From Gammaproteobacteria bacterium HGW-Gammaproteobacteria-2 (GTDB lineage Bacteria; Pseudomonadota; Gammaproteobacteria; Xanthomonadales; Xanthomonadaceae), in NCBI GenBank assembly GCA_002840015.1, contig PGZE01000053.1:1-36675 (forward strand): 36,675 nucleotides of DNA, read 5' to 3'. This document shows, in pieces, positions 16,832-24,955 of this stretch (the first letter of the stretch is position 1; every line of letters starts with the position of its first letter). The notes beneath the pieces are model-generated. The model made no database searches. It saw nothing but the letters and a program-made list of their open reading frames with translations, and was not told the origin of the DNA. Position numbers and translations under genes: made by a program.

Positions 16832-17041
16832 GTCCGCGAAGGACGCAAAGGGCGCAAAGGAAGCACTTCAGGGAAATATTTGTTGCGTGAATTACGCCAA
16901 TTCTGGTGCGCGTGCGCCACGCTGATGATCCGAACACGGAACCGTGGCCTGACTACCGCTCCTCGCCGTCAGTGTGATCGCAACGAATGCCCGGTGTGCC
17001 ACGGAAAGAAAAACTTTGCGCCTTTTGCGTTCTTTGCGGAC
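16832..17041. repeat. 210-bp segment bounded by 28-bp inverted repeats
   Basis: Arm one at 16832-16859 (GTCCGCGAAGGACGCAAAGG, then GCGCAAAG) is matched in inverted orientation by 17014-17041, with three or four mismatches over 28 bp. The arms are built of AAGGACGCAAAG words that occur as dispersed intergenic repeats in many proteobacteria. The interior has no credible gene. It looks like a small non-autonomous inverted-repeat element inserted between envC and ctpA. A target duplication could not be identified by eye. Confidence 0.7.
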
Positions 17042-17127
17042 TGCTGTTGCACGCTACTGATCGGCGTCCGCAGTCCGTAGCGAAGCCGTTCGCAACCACC
17101 ACGGGCCAAATGCGCCATAATCCACCG

Positions 17128-18507
17128 ATGAACTTTCGCACTGTATTTCTTTTAGGCTGCCTCGCCGCAACGCCGGCTTTGGCCCAAACCGATTCGCCGG
17201 TCGATGCACAAGTCGACGTCGCCCCCGTCGTCACGCCCGCGCCCGCGCCCGAGGGCACGGTGCCGCTCGCCGACATCCAGCGTTTTGTCTCGGTCTACCG
17301 CGCAGTGCGCCAAGGATATGTTGACGAACTGCCCGACAAAAAAGTGATGCAAGCCGCGTTGCGCGGGCTGATCACCGACCTCGACCCGCACAGCGCCTAC
17401 CTCAATAAGGAGCAGGCACAGGGCATGGACGAGTTCGCCAACGGCAGCTATGACGGCGTCGGCGTCGAACTGGTGCAATTGCCCGACCGCAGCCTGCGGG
17501 TAATCGCTCCGATCGACGGCACACCGGCCGCACGCGCGGGCCTGTTGCCGGGCGATGTCATCATCGCCATCGATGGCAAACCGGTGGATGTCGATAACGC
17601 CGATGCCGGCAAATCACAGTTGCGCGGCGAACCTGGCACCAAGGTGGTATTGCGCGTGCTGCGAGAGGAGCAGCCGCAACCGCTGGAACTGACCATCGAG
17701 CGCGACACCATCCGTGTCACCAGCGTACGTGTACGTTTGCTCGAACCACGCTACGGCTATGCGCGCATCAGCACTTTCCAGAGCGAAACCGGCGCCGAAT
17801 TGAGCAAGGCAATTACCGGCATCCAGTCCACCAGCAAGCCACTGCTCGGGCTGGTGCTTGACCTGCGCTCCAACCCTGGCGGCGTGCTTGGTGCAGCGGT
17901 AGAGGCCGCGGATGCCTTCCTCGATGAAGGCCTGATTGTGGCGACCAAGGGCCGCCTGCCGTTTTCCAATTCCCGCTTCAATGCCACTCGTGGCGATCTG
18001 CTCAACGGTGCGCCGATTGTGGTTTTGGTCGATGGCGGCAGCGCCAGCGCATCGGAAGTGCTGGCCGCAGCGTTACGCGATCATCGCCGCGCCCTGATCA
18101 TGGGTGAGCGCACCTTTGGCAAGGGCACTGTGCAAACCATATTGCCACTCGATAATGGCGATGCCATCAAACTCACCACTGCGCGTTACTACACCCCCAG
18201 CGGCGGCTCGATCCAGGCACGCGGCATCCGCCCGGATGTCATCGTGAAAACCGCGCATTTTGATGAAGACGATAACGAAATACTGCCGCGCGAAGCAGAC
18301 CTGCCCGGACACCTGAAAGCGGGTGGTGCGACCAGCGATGGCGGCGATGGCGATACTGCCAAGGTGACAGCAGAAACCGACTACGCCATCCACGAAGCGT
18401 TGATCATGCTCAAGGGCTTGAGCGTGTTTGGCGACAAATCCCCGGCGCCAACTCCGGTGGCTCCCGATAGCGACGCGAGCGCCGCTGTCACCAAGCCTGC
18501 CGGCTGA
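17128..18507 (+). CDS. ctpA: S41-family carboxy-terminal processing protease
   Basis: A 459-residue periplasmic serine protease that trims C-termini of envelope proteins such as peptidoglycan hydrolases. A signal peptide is present (MNFRTVFLLGCLAATPALAQ). An N-terminal helical region follows, then a PDZ domain at ~105-190 (GVGVELVQ, GTPAARAGLLPGDVIIAIDG) and the S41 catalytic core. The Ser/Lys dyad fits Ser307 in GGSASASEV and Lys332 in TFGKGTVQ, 25 residues apart as in E. coli Tsp. The C-terminal tail is acidic and low-complexity. ATG 17128 was chosen because the signal peptide starts there; no strong ribosome-binding site is seen, and ATG 17110 is an alternative. It is third in the gpmI-envC-ctpA cluster. 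EnvC-associated CtpA proteins usually control cell-wall hydrolases. Confidence 0.92.
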   Translation: MNFRTVFLLGCLAATPALAQTDSPVDAQVDVAPVVTPAPAPEGTVPLADIQRFVSVYRAVRQGYVDELPDKKVMQAALRGLITDLDPHSAYLNKEQAQGMDEFANGSYDGVGVELVQLPDRSLRVIAPIDGTPAARAGLLPGDVIIAIDGKPVDVDNADAGKSQLRGEPGTKVVLRVLREEQPQPLELTIERDTIRVTSVRVRLLEPRYGYARISTFQSETGAELSKAITGIQSTSKPLLGLVLDLRSNPGGVLGAAVEAADAFLDEGLIVATKGRLPFSNSRFNATRGDLLNGAPIVVLVDGGSASASEVLAAALRDHRRALIMGERTFGKGTVQTILPLDNGDAIKLTTARYYTPSGGSIQARGIRPDVIVKTAHFDEDDNEILPREADLPGHLKAGGATSDGGDGDTAKVTAETDYAIHEALIMLKGLSVFGDKSPAPTPVAPDSDASAAVTKPAG

Positions 18508-18584
18508 CGCGCGTTTGGTCGGCAGCCGTCGCACCCTGCGTGCCAGCCCTTTAACCGCAGACGCAGCGCCCCGATAATGTGCTC

Positions 18585-18855
18585 ATGAACGACCCCAAAG
18601 GATTCCAGTTTCCCGGACGCTTCGAGCTCAGCGCGATGGGCGCTGCCGATGCTGGTCTGGAAAATGCACTACCCGAACTGATCGAGGCGCTGGGCATGAG
18701 CGTGGACCGCGCCAGCCTGCGCGTGCGCGCGTCCAGCGCTGGCCGCTACGTGTCGGTGAGCATCCACTTCGAAGCGCAAAGCCGCGAGCCGCGCCGACTA
18801 CGACGCCGCACACAGCGCCCTGCGCGCCCATCCCGGAGTGAAATGGACGCTGTAA
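18585..18855 (+). pseudogene. ybeD: YbeD/DUF493 protein, frameshifted by a 7-bp tandem duplication
   Basis: The first frame reads [14 protein letters not shown], then LPELIEALG and [15 protein letters not shown], matching the small DUF493 (YbeD) family found beside lipB and thought to influence lipoate metabolism. At 18780-18793 the 7-mer AGCCGCG is present twice in tandem. Removing one copy restores [19 protein letters not shown] and a TAA at 18853-18855, the expected end of the family. With the duplication the frame changes and enters lipB in phase, so the ribosome would make a YbeD-LipB fusion of about 304 residues from ATG 18585. The normal end overlaps the lipB ATG by 13 nt. Either a real mutation or a sequencing error would explain it. 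Confidence 0.85.
18780..18793. repeat. Tandem duplication of AGCCGCG that breaks ybeD
   Basis: Two adjacent copies of AGCCGCG shift the ybeD frame by one base. The reading downstream of one copy continues the DUF493 family sequence to its normal stop, which marks the second copy as the extra one. Confidence 0.85.
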
Positions 18856-19496
18856 ACACGACCACCCGGCACTGGCTGGTACGCGACCTCGGGCGCCAGC
18901 CGTACGAGCCGATCTGGCGTGGCATGCAGGCGTTCACCGACGCCCGCGACGAACACACGCTCGACGAACTGTGGCTGGTCGAACACGAGCCGGTATTCAC
19001 CCTCGGCCAGGCCGGCAAGTGGGAGCATGTGCTGCTGCCCGGCGACATTCCGGTGGTGCCGGTGGATCGCGGCGGCCAGGTCACCTATCACGGCCCCGGC
19101 CAACTCGTTGCCTACCCGCTGATCGACCTGCGCCGCGCCAAGATCGGCGTGCGCGAACTGGTTGATCGCATCGAGCAATCCATCATCGACGTGCTTGCCG
19201 AATGGAACATCACCGGCGAACGCCGCTGCGGCGCACCCGGCGTGTACGTTGCCGATGCCAAGGTCGCCGCGCTCGGCCTGCGCGTGCGCCGTGGTTGCAG
19301 CTTTCACGGCCTTGCCTTCAACATCGCCATGGACCTCGAACCCTTCCACCGCATCAACCCCTGCGGTTTTGCGGGCTTGCAGGTAACCTCGATGACCGAC
19401 CTCGGCGGCCCGTCGAGCCTGGCCGCAGTCAAACCCGAACTGGTGGCGGCGTTGTCGCGTAACTTGCGCCTGGCCGCCGAGTACGTCGTCGAGTAG
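18843..19496 (+). CDS. lipB: Octanoyl-[acyl-carrier-protein]-protein N-octanoyltransferase
   Basis: LipB moves octanoate from acyl carrier protein to lysines of lipoyl domains, the first step of lipoate synthesis; LipA, encoded at 21654, then inserts sulfur. The 217-residue sequence shows all family blocks: [54 protein letters not shown] with Lys140, [11 protein letters not shown], and [13 protein letters not shown] with the acyl-thioester Cys174. ATG 18843 overlaps the ybeD reading end, a normal arrangement. Because of the 7-bp duplication the same frame extends back to 18585 and can give an N-terminally extended form. Nothing in lipB itself is damaged. It is separated from lipA by about 2.1 kb of accessory genes. 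Confidence 0.95.
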   Translation: MDAVNTTTRHWLVRDLGRQPYEPIWRGMQAFTDARDEHTLDELWLVEHEPVFTLGQAGKWEHVLLPGDIPVVPVDRGGQVTYHGPGQLVAYPLIDLRRAKIGVRELVDRIEQSIIDVLAEWNITGERRCGAPGVYVADAKVAALGLRVRRGCSFHGLAFNIAMDLEPFHRINPCGFAGLQVTSMTDLGGPSSLAAVKPELVAALSRNLRLAAEYVVE

Positions 19497-19518
19497 TTCC
19501 CATGTCGCGGAGGTGTTT

Positions 19519-19857
19519 GTGTATTGCGCATCCTTCATCTGGCAGCCGGGCAGCTACGATGCCGAGTTCCACCGGCTCAATGCGTTGATTGACCAGGTTG
19601 CGCAAAGTCTGCCTGGCTACCTTGGCGTCGAGTCATGGCAGGCGACGGATTCAACCCGCCGTTGCGCCAATTACTACTGGGCCGATCTGGAAACACTCAA
19701 ACTGTTCTCGGACCACCCCACGCACCAGCAAGCGAAGCGGCAATATGCGCGTTGGTATGACGGCTATCACATCGTCATTTCTGAAGTCATCCGCTCGTAC
19801 GGCGATGGCAATGTGTCGCACATTACGGCAAACAACCGTGATGCCGGCGCCGCCTGA
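19519..19857 (+). CDS. Antibiotic-biosynthesis-monooxygenase (ABM) fold protein
   Basis: A 112-residue cytoplasmic protein that looks like a dimeric ferredoxin-like ABM domain: an N-terminal strand with YCASFIWQPGSYDAEF, the helix LNALIDQVAQ, PGYLGVESWQ, then YYWADLETLKLFSDHPTHQQAKRQY and a terminal strand YHIVISEVIRSYG. The WxxxETLxxFxxHPxHxxAK block is typical of this fold, whose members include quinone-forming monooxygenases and haem-degrading enzymes, but many are uncharacterised. Start GTG 19519 has GGAGG about 5 nt upstream; GTG 19513 overlaps that site. It follows lipB by 22 nt, so it may be co-transcribed. I cannot name a substrate. Confidence 0.75.
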   Translation: MYCASFIWQPGSYDAEFHRLNALIDQVAQSLPGYLGVESWQATDSTRRCANYYWADLETLKLFSDHPTHQQAKRQYARWYDGYHIVISEVIRSYGDGNVSHITANNRDAGAA

Positions 19858-19891
19858 TTCAGGCACCCATCACCGCCACCGCGCCTGCGTC

Positions 19892-19920
19892 TTGCACATC
19901 GTAACCCAGCGGGTTACAGT
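19892..19920 (+). promoter_or_regulatory. higBA promoter with embedded operator, leaderless start
   Basis: TTGCAC (19892-19897) and TACAGT (19915-19920) form a -35/-10 pair with a 17-nt spacer. The spacer and -10 contain a perfect palindrome GTAACCC-AGC-GGGTTAC (19901-19917), a fitting operator for the HigA helix-turn-helix repressor. The predicted transcription start falls at or next to the higB ATG (19926), so the mRNA would be leaderless or nearly so. Confidence 0.7.
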
Positions 19921-19925
19921 CGTGC

Positions 19926-20204
19926 ATGATCAAGACGTTCGCGCACAAGGGATTGCAGCGCTTCTTTGTCTCCGGCAGTACGGCTGGGATTCAGGCCATC
20001 CATGCGGCCCGGTTGCGCCTGATCCTGGCGCTGCTTGATCAGGCCACACTCGCACACGACATGGATGCGCCGGGCCTGCGGCTGCATGCGCTCAAGGGCA
20101 AACTCAAGGGCCAATGGGCGGTGACCGTGCAAGCCAATTGGCGGGTCACATTTCGCTTCGAAGACGGCGATGCCCATGTCGTCGATTATCAGGATTATCA
20201 CTGA
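19926..20204 (+). CDS. higB: HigB-type mRNA interferase toxin
   Basis: A 92-residue RelE-superfamily toxin of the HigB branch, which cleaves mRNA on the ribosome. The opening MIKTFAHKGLQRFF, the central helix HAARLRLILALLDQA, the block MDAPGLRLHALKGKLKGQWAVTVQANWRVTFRFEDG and the ending VVDYQDYH are family signatures. As is usual for higBA, toxin precedes antitoxin; higA begins 12 nt after its stop. There is no Shine-Dalgarno, consistent with a leaderless transcript. The module is an insertion in the lipB-lipA interval. Confidence 0.93.
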   Translation: MIKTFAHKGLQRFFVSGSTAGIQAIHAARLRLILALLDQATLAHDMDAPGLRLHALKGKLKGQWAVTVQANWRVTFRFEDGDAHVVDYQDYH

Positions 20205-20216
20205 AGGAGCACCGCC

Positions 20217-20504
20217 ATGCGCATGCACAACCCACCCCACCCCGGCGAGCTCCTACGCGAGCTATGGCTCACACCCCTAGGGTTGTCGATCACTGCCGCT
20301 GCCGAACAGTTGGGGGTGTCGCGCAAAACGCTGTCCGAGATCGTCAACGGGCGTTCGGCGGTGACGGCCGAGATGGCGCTTCGGCTGGAATTGGCGTTCG
20401 GCAAGAGCGCGCAGAGCTGGTTGGGCCATCAGGGTGCCTACGATCTGTGGCAGTTGCAGCCGTGCGCGGCGACATTGGGTGTGCGCCGCGTCCAGGTGGC
20501 GTGA
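20217..20504 (+). CDS. higA: HigA antitoxin, XRE-family regulator
   Basis: A 95-residue helix-turn-helix protein that binds HigB and represses the operon. It opens with the family motif [55 protein letters not shown], in which the recognition helix is in [13 protein letters not shown], and then [23 protein letters not shown] lies 6-7 nt before the ATG at 20217. The palindrome at 19901-19917 in the promoter is the likely binding site. Length and order match canonical higBA. Confidence 0.93.
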   Translation: MRMHNPPHPGELLRELWLTPLGLSITAAAEQLGVSRKTLSEIVNGRSAVTAEMALRLELAFGKSAQSWLGHQGAYDLWQLQPCAATLGVRRVQVA

Positions 20505-20575
20505 CGCGCAACCGGCCGCGTGTTTTCTCCGGCTATTGAGCGCCGGTCCACCACTGATCTGAGATCCCAACATCC

Positions 20576-20827
20576 ATGAAACCAGCAGCGCTTGCCCAAT
20601 GGCAAAAGAGCCGGGCGCTCGAAATGAAACGGTTTGTCCTTTTAGCCGGGGTGCTGTCATGGGGCGTGCCCATGTTCGTCGTCATGACGTTTTTCGTTCA
20701 TCGTGCCAATCTCAGCCCGAAGATGCTCGCCGCTCCGGCGCTGATTTGGCTGATGGGAGGCGCGCTTTTCGGGGTCGCCATGTGGCTCCTTGCTGAACGT
20801 CAATACCGCAAAGCCACAAGCGCATAA
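20576..20827 (+). CDS. Small two-helix membrane protein, unknown
   Basis: An 83-residue hypothetical protein. Two hydrophobic spans are evident: FVLLAGVLSWGVPMFVVMTFF (~20-40) and LAAPALIWLMGGALFGVAMWLL (~51-72), with a charged RQYRKATSA tail. I recognise no family. It lies between two toxin-antitoxin modules and has no clear ribosome-binding site; ATG 20624 is an alternative start nearer the first helix. It resembles small membrane proteins often found in accessory regions. Coding is supported by the helices and codon use, not by homology. Confidence 0.55.
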   Translation: MKPAALAQWQKSRALEMKRFVLLAGVLSWGVPMFVVMTFFVHRANLSPKMLAAPALIWLMGGALFGVAMWLLAERQYRKATSA

Positions 20828-20991
20828 ACGAGGTCGCAACCTTGATGAAGAGCCACCCGCACCCAGACGAACTCAATGACGAGCGACCGCAACCCAGTCC
20901 GCTGAAGAAGCGAAATTTGGAGTGTGCAACACGCCAGAATCGGCATTGTGGCAAGCTACATCCCACAGCCCACAAGATAGGGGTTATTACC

Positions 20992-21216
20992 ATGTCGCTC
21001 CCGCTTGAAGTCCTGGAACTTGAGTTGTTGCGCCTACCGCCCGCTGACCGCACGCGGTTGCTTGACCGCGTGATCGCCAGCCTCGATGCCGACAAGGCCC
21101 GAGACAAGGCATGGGACGCCGTCGCCGCCACGCGCGACGCCGGGATCGAACGCGGAGAATCAGTACCCATCGCCGGTCGCGACGCCATCACCCGCCTGCG
21201 TTCTGAACTTACGTGA
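20992..21216 (+). CDS. Addiction-module antitoxin (Unstab_antitox/TIGR02574-like)
   Basis: A 74-residue antitoxin of the short helical 'addiction module component' family. The pattern MSLPLEVLELELLRLPPADRTRLLDRVIASLD followed by AWDAVAATRDAGIERGESVPIAG fits these proteins, which usually pair with ParE/RelE toxins. AGGGG is 9 nt upstream of ATG 20992. An in-frame extension to 20842 looks non-coding. The stop overlaps the toxin GTG (GTGA), giving coupled translation. Confidence 0.8.
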   Translation: MSLPLEVLELELLRLPPADRTRLLDRVIASLDADKARDKAWDAVAATRDAGIERGESVPIAGRDAITRLRSELT

Positions 21217-21506
21217 GCTACACGCTGCATCGCGACGCGGAGCGCGAGCTTGCGCATGCGGCACGCTTTTATCGGCGCGAAGGTGGCCGCGCGCTGGCGG
21301 CACGCTTCCTTGACGAGTTCGAGCATTCGGTCGAATTGCTGATCGAGCACCCCGGAATTGGCTCGCCTACTTCGGATGACCGCCGTTGGTTTCCGCTCGC
21401 CGGCTTCCCGTACTCCATCATCTATCGGCAGATCGATATGGGCATCCGCGTGTTGGTGTTGCGTCACCAGCACCGCGACCCGGAACATGGCGAACAGCGT
21501 CGTTAA
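21213..21506 (+). CDS. ParE/RelE-family toxin
   Basis: A 97-residue toxin of the ParE/RelE fold, which poisons gyrase or cleaves mRNA depending on the branch. Family blocks are AERELAHAARFYRREGG, FLDEFEHSVELLIEHPGIGSP and RWFPLAGFPYSIIYRQIDMGIRVLVLRHQHRDPEH. The last of these is the strand region that carries most catalytic or binding residues. The GTG start overlaps the antitoxin stop by four bases. This is the second toxin-antitoxin pair between lipB and lipA. I cannot tell gyrase poison from RNase by sequence alone. Confidence 0.88.
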   Translation: MSYTLHRDAERELAHAARFYRREGGRALAARFLDEFEHSVELLIEHPGIGSPTSDDRRWFPLAGFPYSIIYRQIDMGIRVLVLRHQHRDPEHGEQRR

Positions 21507-21653
21507 TGCTCACGCATCGCGAGCGGTTTCCCGCTCGCCCTCGCAGCCGTTATGGCCGCGCCGCGCCGTTGCCGCTAAACTGGAACGCCTTCGCCAGCAC
21601 CGGGCTGGCCTGCAAACCCTCCACCTGCGCCGCACGCGCCTTCCGAGCCCACC

Positions 21654-22667
21654 ATGTCCGAGATTTCCAGCAGCAAGTCGATTCCGCTTCAGGTTCTGGG
21701 CGATGGCCCGGCCACGCTTGAGCCTGGACGCAAGCAACTGGGCAGCGACAAGATCGCGCGCAGCCCGGTGCAGTTTGATAGCAATGCGCCGGTGCTGCGC
21801 AAGCCAAGCTGGATCCGGGTGCGGCTGCCGTCGGGCAATGCGGTGCAAACGCTGAAAGCCAAGCTGCGCGAGAACCGGCTGGTAACGGTGTGCGAGGAAG
21901 CCAGTTGCCCGAACATCCACGAGTGCTTCTCGCATGGCACCGCCACCTTCATGATTCTCGGCGAAGTCTGCACCCGCCGTTGCAGCTTCTGCGATGTCGC
22001 TCATGGCCGGCCCAAGCCGCCCGATGCCAGCGAGCCGGCAGCGTTGGCGCGCACCATTGCCGACATGGGCCTGCGCTACGTAGTGATCACCTCGGTGGAT
22101 CGCGACGACCTGCGCGATGGTGGCGCCCAGCACTTTGCCGACTGCATCCGCGCGACACGCGCGCTGTCGCCAGCGCTGAAGATCGAAATCCTGACCCCGG
22201 ATTTTCGCGGCAAGGGGCGCATGGAGCGGGCGCTGGAAATCCTCGCCACCGCGCCGCCGGACGTGTTCAACCACAATCTGGAAACGGTACCCGACCTGTA
22301 CCCGAACGTGCGTCCCGGCGCCGATTACCAGTGGTCGCTAACGTTGCTGGCACAGTTCAAGGCACAGCATCCCGACATCCCGACCAAGAGCGGGATCATG
22401 CTCGGCCTCGGCGAGACGTTGGCACAGGTGGAACAAACCCTGCGCGATCTGCGTGCGCATAAAGTGGATATGGTCACCATCGGCCAGTACCTGCAACCCA
22501 CGCCGCATCACCATCCGGTAATCCGCTACTGGACCCCCGACGAGTTCAAGGCGCTGGAAGCCTTCGGCAACGCGCTGGGCTTCACCCATGTCGCTTCCGG
22601 GCCGATGGTGCGCAGCTCCTACCACGCCGACCGGATGGCGGCGCAGGCCGGGTTCACGGAGGCTTGA
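21654..22667 (+). CDS. lipA: Lipoyl synthase
   Basis: LipA is a radical-SAM enzyme that inserts two sulfur atoms into octanoyl groups on lipoyl domains of the pyruvate and 2-oxoglutarate dehydrogenases. Both iron-sulfur clusters can be placed. The auxiliary cluster uses Cys80, Cys85 and Cys91 ([12 protein letters not shown]) plus the serine of the C-terminal RSSYHAD. The SAM cluster uses Cys106, Cys110 and Cys113 (CTRRCSFC). Other family blocks are [28 protein letters not shown] and GLGETLAQV. The 337-residue length is usual. It is separated from lipB by the ABM gene, two toxin-antitoxin modules and a small membrane protein; in related genomes the genes are normally adjacent. Confidence 0.97.
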   Translation: MSEISSSKSIPLQVLGDGPATLEPGRKQLGSDKIARSPVQFDSNAPVLRKPSWIRVRLPSGNAVQTLKAKLRENRLVTVCEEASCPNIHECFSHGTATFMILGEVCTRRCSFCDVAHGRPKPPDASEPAALARTIADMGLRYVVITSVDRDDLRDGGAQHFADCIRATRALSPALKIEILTPDFRGKGRMERALEILATAPPDVFNHNLETVPDLYPNVRPGADYQWSLTLLAQFKAQHPDIPTKSGIMLGLGETLAQVEQTLRDLRAHKVDMVTIGQYLQPTPHHHPVIRYWTPDEFKALEAFGNALGFTHVASGPMVRSSYHADRMAAQAGFTEA

Positions 22668-22854
22668 CCCGCACTGGGCCACCCTCAGCGTCAGCCAGCG
22701 CTCAGTTTGCGCGCTGATTTTGCGGCATAGTGCGAACTCGCGCCCCCGGCACGGGTCACAGCACATGACGGTTGCGACCTTTGGCACTCGCCAGACGCGA
22801 CCAATCAGGCACACTGTCCATTCTGCGAACCCGGCCCCGGGACGAGGAAAGAGC

Positions 22855-24939
22855 ATGTTCAAACGCATTCGCAACGTTGCCATTATCGCCCTGCTGGCCC
22901 TGGTCACAGCGGCACCGGCAACCGTGTTCGCCAAAGCCACCGCCAGCGAGCCGGTGGCGCGCGCGCCAACCCGCGACCAGGCGCTTGCGGCGCAACGCGT
23001 TTATGGCCTGCTCAGCGACAGCCGCTATCACTACAAGCCGCGGCCACTCGATGACACGTTGTCTTCGCAGATTTTCGACGACTACCTCAAGTCGCTGGAC
23101 AGCCAGAAACTGTTCTTCACCCAGAGCGATATCGACGCGTTCGCCGCCTATCGCACCACCCTGGATGACGCAATCCGCAATGGCGAGCTGCAACCGGCGT
23201 TCGACATGTTCAACGTTTACATCCAGCGCGTTGGCCAGCGCGTAGCATTTGCGCGCAGCCTGCTCAAGCAAGAGTTCGACTTCACCCGCGAGGAAAGCTA
23301 CCGCTTCGACCGCGAAGACGCCGCATGGGCCAAGGATGACACCGAACTGGAAACGATCTGGCGCAAATACGTGAAAAACGATGCGTTGCGCCTGCAACTG
23401 GCCAACAAGAAGCCGTCCGCCATCGCCAGCACGCTGGACAAGCGTTACGCCAATCTTTCCGAGCGGGTCGAGCAGATCAAAAGCGAGGACGTGTTCCAGA
23501 CCTTCCTCGACACTTACGCCAGCGCCATCGAACCGCACACCAATTACATGACACCGCGCACCACCGAGAATTTCAACATCTCGATGCGCTTGTCGCTGGA
23601 AGGCATCGGCGCAGTACTGCAACGCCAGGACGACTACGTGGTGATCCGCTCGGTAGTGCCGGGCGGGCCGGCCGGGTTGTCGGGCAAGCTCAGCCCGGGC
23701 GATCGCATTGCCGCCGTTGGTCAGGGCAAGTCCGGGCCGATGGTGGATGTGGTGGGTTGGCGCATCGACATCACCTTGGTCCGGCAGAAGGTGAAGCTGG
23801 AAGAGCAAACCGCCAAGCGTTCGATCATCGATATCGACAACGGCCCGGACAAGCGCCGGATCGGCGTGATCACCCTGCCCACGTTCTATCTGGATTTCGA
23901 GGCGCGCCGCCGCGACGAAGCCGATTACACGTCGGCTACCCGCGACGTGGCACGGTTGCTGGGCGAGCTCAAGCAGGAAAAAGTCGATGGCGTGGTCATC
24001 GACCTGCGCAACAACGGCGGCGGCTCGCTCACCGAAGCGATCGAACTGACCGGTCTGTTTATCGATACCGGCCCGGTGGTGCAGGTGCGTGAAGCAGCGG
24101 GCCGGGTGAGCGTGGAAGCCGACAATGATTCCGGTGTTGCCTGGAGCGGCCCGCTGGCGGTGTTGGTCAACCGCGCATCGGCCTCGGCGTCGGAGATTTT
24201 CGCTGCTGCGATCCAGGATTACGGCCGTGGCCTGATCATTGGCGAACCCACCTTTGGCAAGGGCACCGTGCAGAATCTGGTGGATCTGGATCGCTGGCCG
24301 CCAAGTGAGAAGCCGCGCTTTGGTCAGGTGAAACTCACCGTGGCGCAGTTCTTCCGCATCGATGGCGGCACCACCCAGCTCAAGGGCGTGGTACCCGACA
24401 TTGCGTTTCCGGTCAGCCTGGATGCCAGCGAATATGGCGAGAGCACCTATGAAAACGCACTGCCGTGGACCCATATCGCGCCGGCCGCACACCATCTGCT
24501 CGGCAATTTTTCGCCGCTGCTGAGCCAACTCGCCACGCGCCATGAACAACGCGCCAGCAAGGACCTCGAGTTTGCGTGGTGGGCCAGCGACGTGGCCGAA
24601 TATCGAAAGCAACGCGAACGAAAGGAAATATCGCTGAACATCGCCGAGCGCCGCGCCGAGCGGGATGAACTGGATGCCAAGCGCAAGCAGCGTGAAGCCG
24701 AGCGCAAGGCAGCCGGCTTGGATACGCCATCGCTGGCCAAGGCCGATGATGGCTTGCAAGCCGATGAACGCGATATCGCCACCCAGGTTGCCGAAGAAAA
24801 AGCGCGCGAAGAGCGGCCCGATGCCTTGGTGAAAGAAAGCGCGGCGATTCTTGCCGATGCCATCAATCTTCTCAACACCGACAGCACGCTCGCCGCCGCC
24901 GTGCATCCAACGATTACGCCTGGGCTCTGGGCTGACTGA
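22855..24939 (+). CDS. prc: Tail-specific protease Tsp/Prc, with a shortened PDZ domain
   Basis: A 694-residue periplasmic S41 protease that degrades proteins with apolar C-termini and controls peptidoglycan endopeptidases. A signal peptide (IIALLALVTAAPATVFA) is followed by the N-terminal helical bowl and a PDZ domain, then the protease core with Ser444 (RASASASEI) and Lys469 (TFGKGTVQ), 25 residues apart. The C-terminal DUF3340-type helical region follows. GAGGAAAG precedes ATG 22855. The oddity is in the PDZ domain: after MVDVVGWRID the sequence jumps to ITLVRQKVKLEE at about 23764-23770. E. coli Prc has some 30 residues here, from DDVVALIKG through RLEILPAG. The gap is in frame, so a full-length but PDZ-deleted protein would be made, probably with altered substrate gating. 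Confidence 0.93.
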   Translation: MFKRIRNVAIIALLALVTAAPATVFAKATASEPVARAPTRDQALAAQRVYGLLSDSRYHYKPRPLDDTLSSQIFDDYLKSLDSQKLFFTQSDIDAFAAYRTTLDDAIRNGELQPAFDMFNVYIQRVGQRVAFARSLLKQEFDFTREESYRFDREDAAWAKDDTELETIWRKYVKNDALRLQLANKKPSAIASTLDKRYANLSERVEQIKSEDVFQTFLDTYASAIEPHTNYMTPRTTENFNISMRLSLEGIGAVLQRQDDYVVIRSVVPGGPAGLSGKLSPGDRIAAVGQGKSGPMVDVVGWRIDITLVRQKVKLEEQTAKRSIIDIDNGPDKRRIGVITLPTFYLDFEARRRDEADYTSATRDVARLLGELKQEKVDGVVIDLRNNGGGSLTEAIELTGLFIDTGPVVQVREAAGRVSVEADNDSGVAWSGPLAVLVNRASASASEIFAAAIQDYGRGLIIGEPTFGKGTVQNLVDLDRWPPSEKPRFGQVKLTVAQFFRIDGGTTQLKGVVPDIAFPVSLDASEYGESTYENALPWTHIAPAAHHLLGNFSPLLSQLATRHEQRASKDLEFAWWASDVAEYRKQRERKEISLNIAERRAERDELDAKRKQREAERKAAGLDTPSLAKADDGLQADERDIATQVAEEKAREERPDALVKESAAILADAINLLNTDSTLAAAVHPTITPGLWAD

Positions 24940-24955
24940 GCGACGCGAGCAGCCC

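Noticed and set aside
16880-17080. A 66-codon frame in the envC-ctpA gap
   Set aside because: It lies mostly inside the inverted-repeat element and has no ribosome site or family features.
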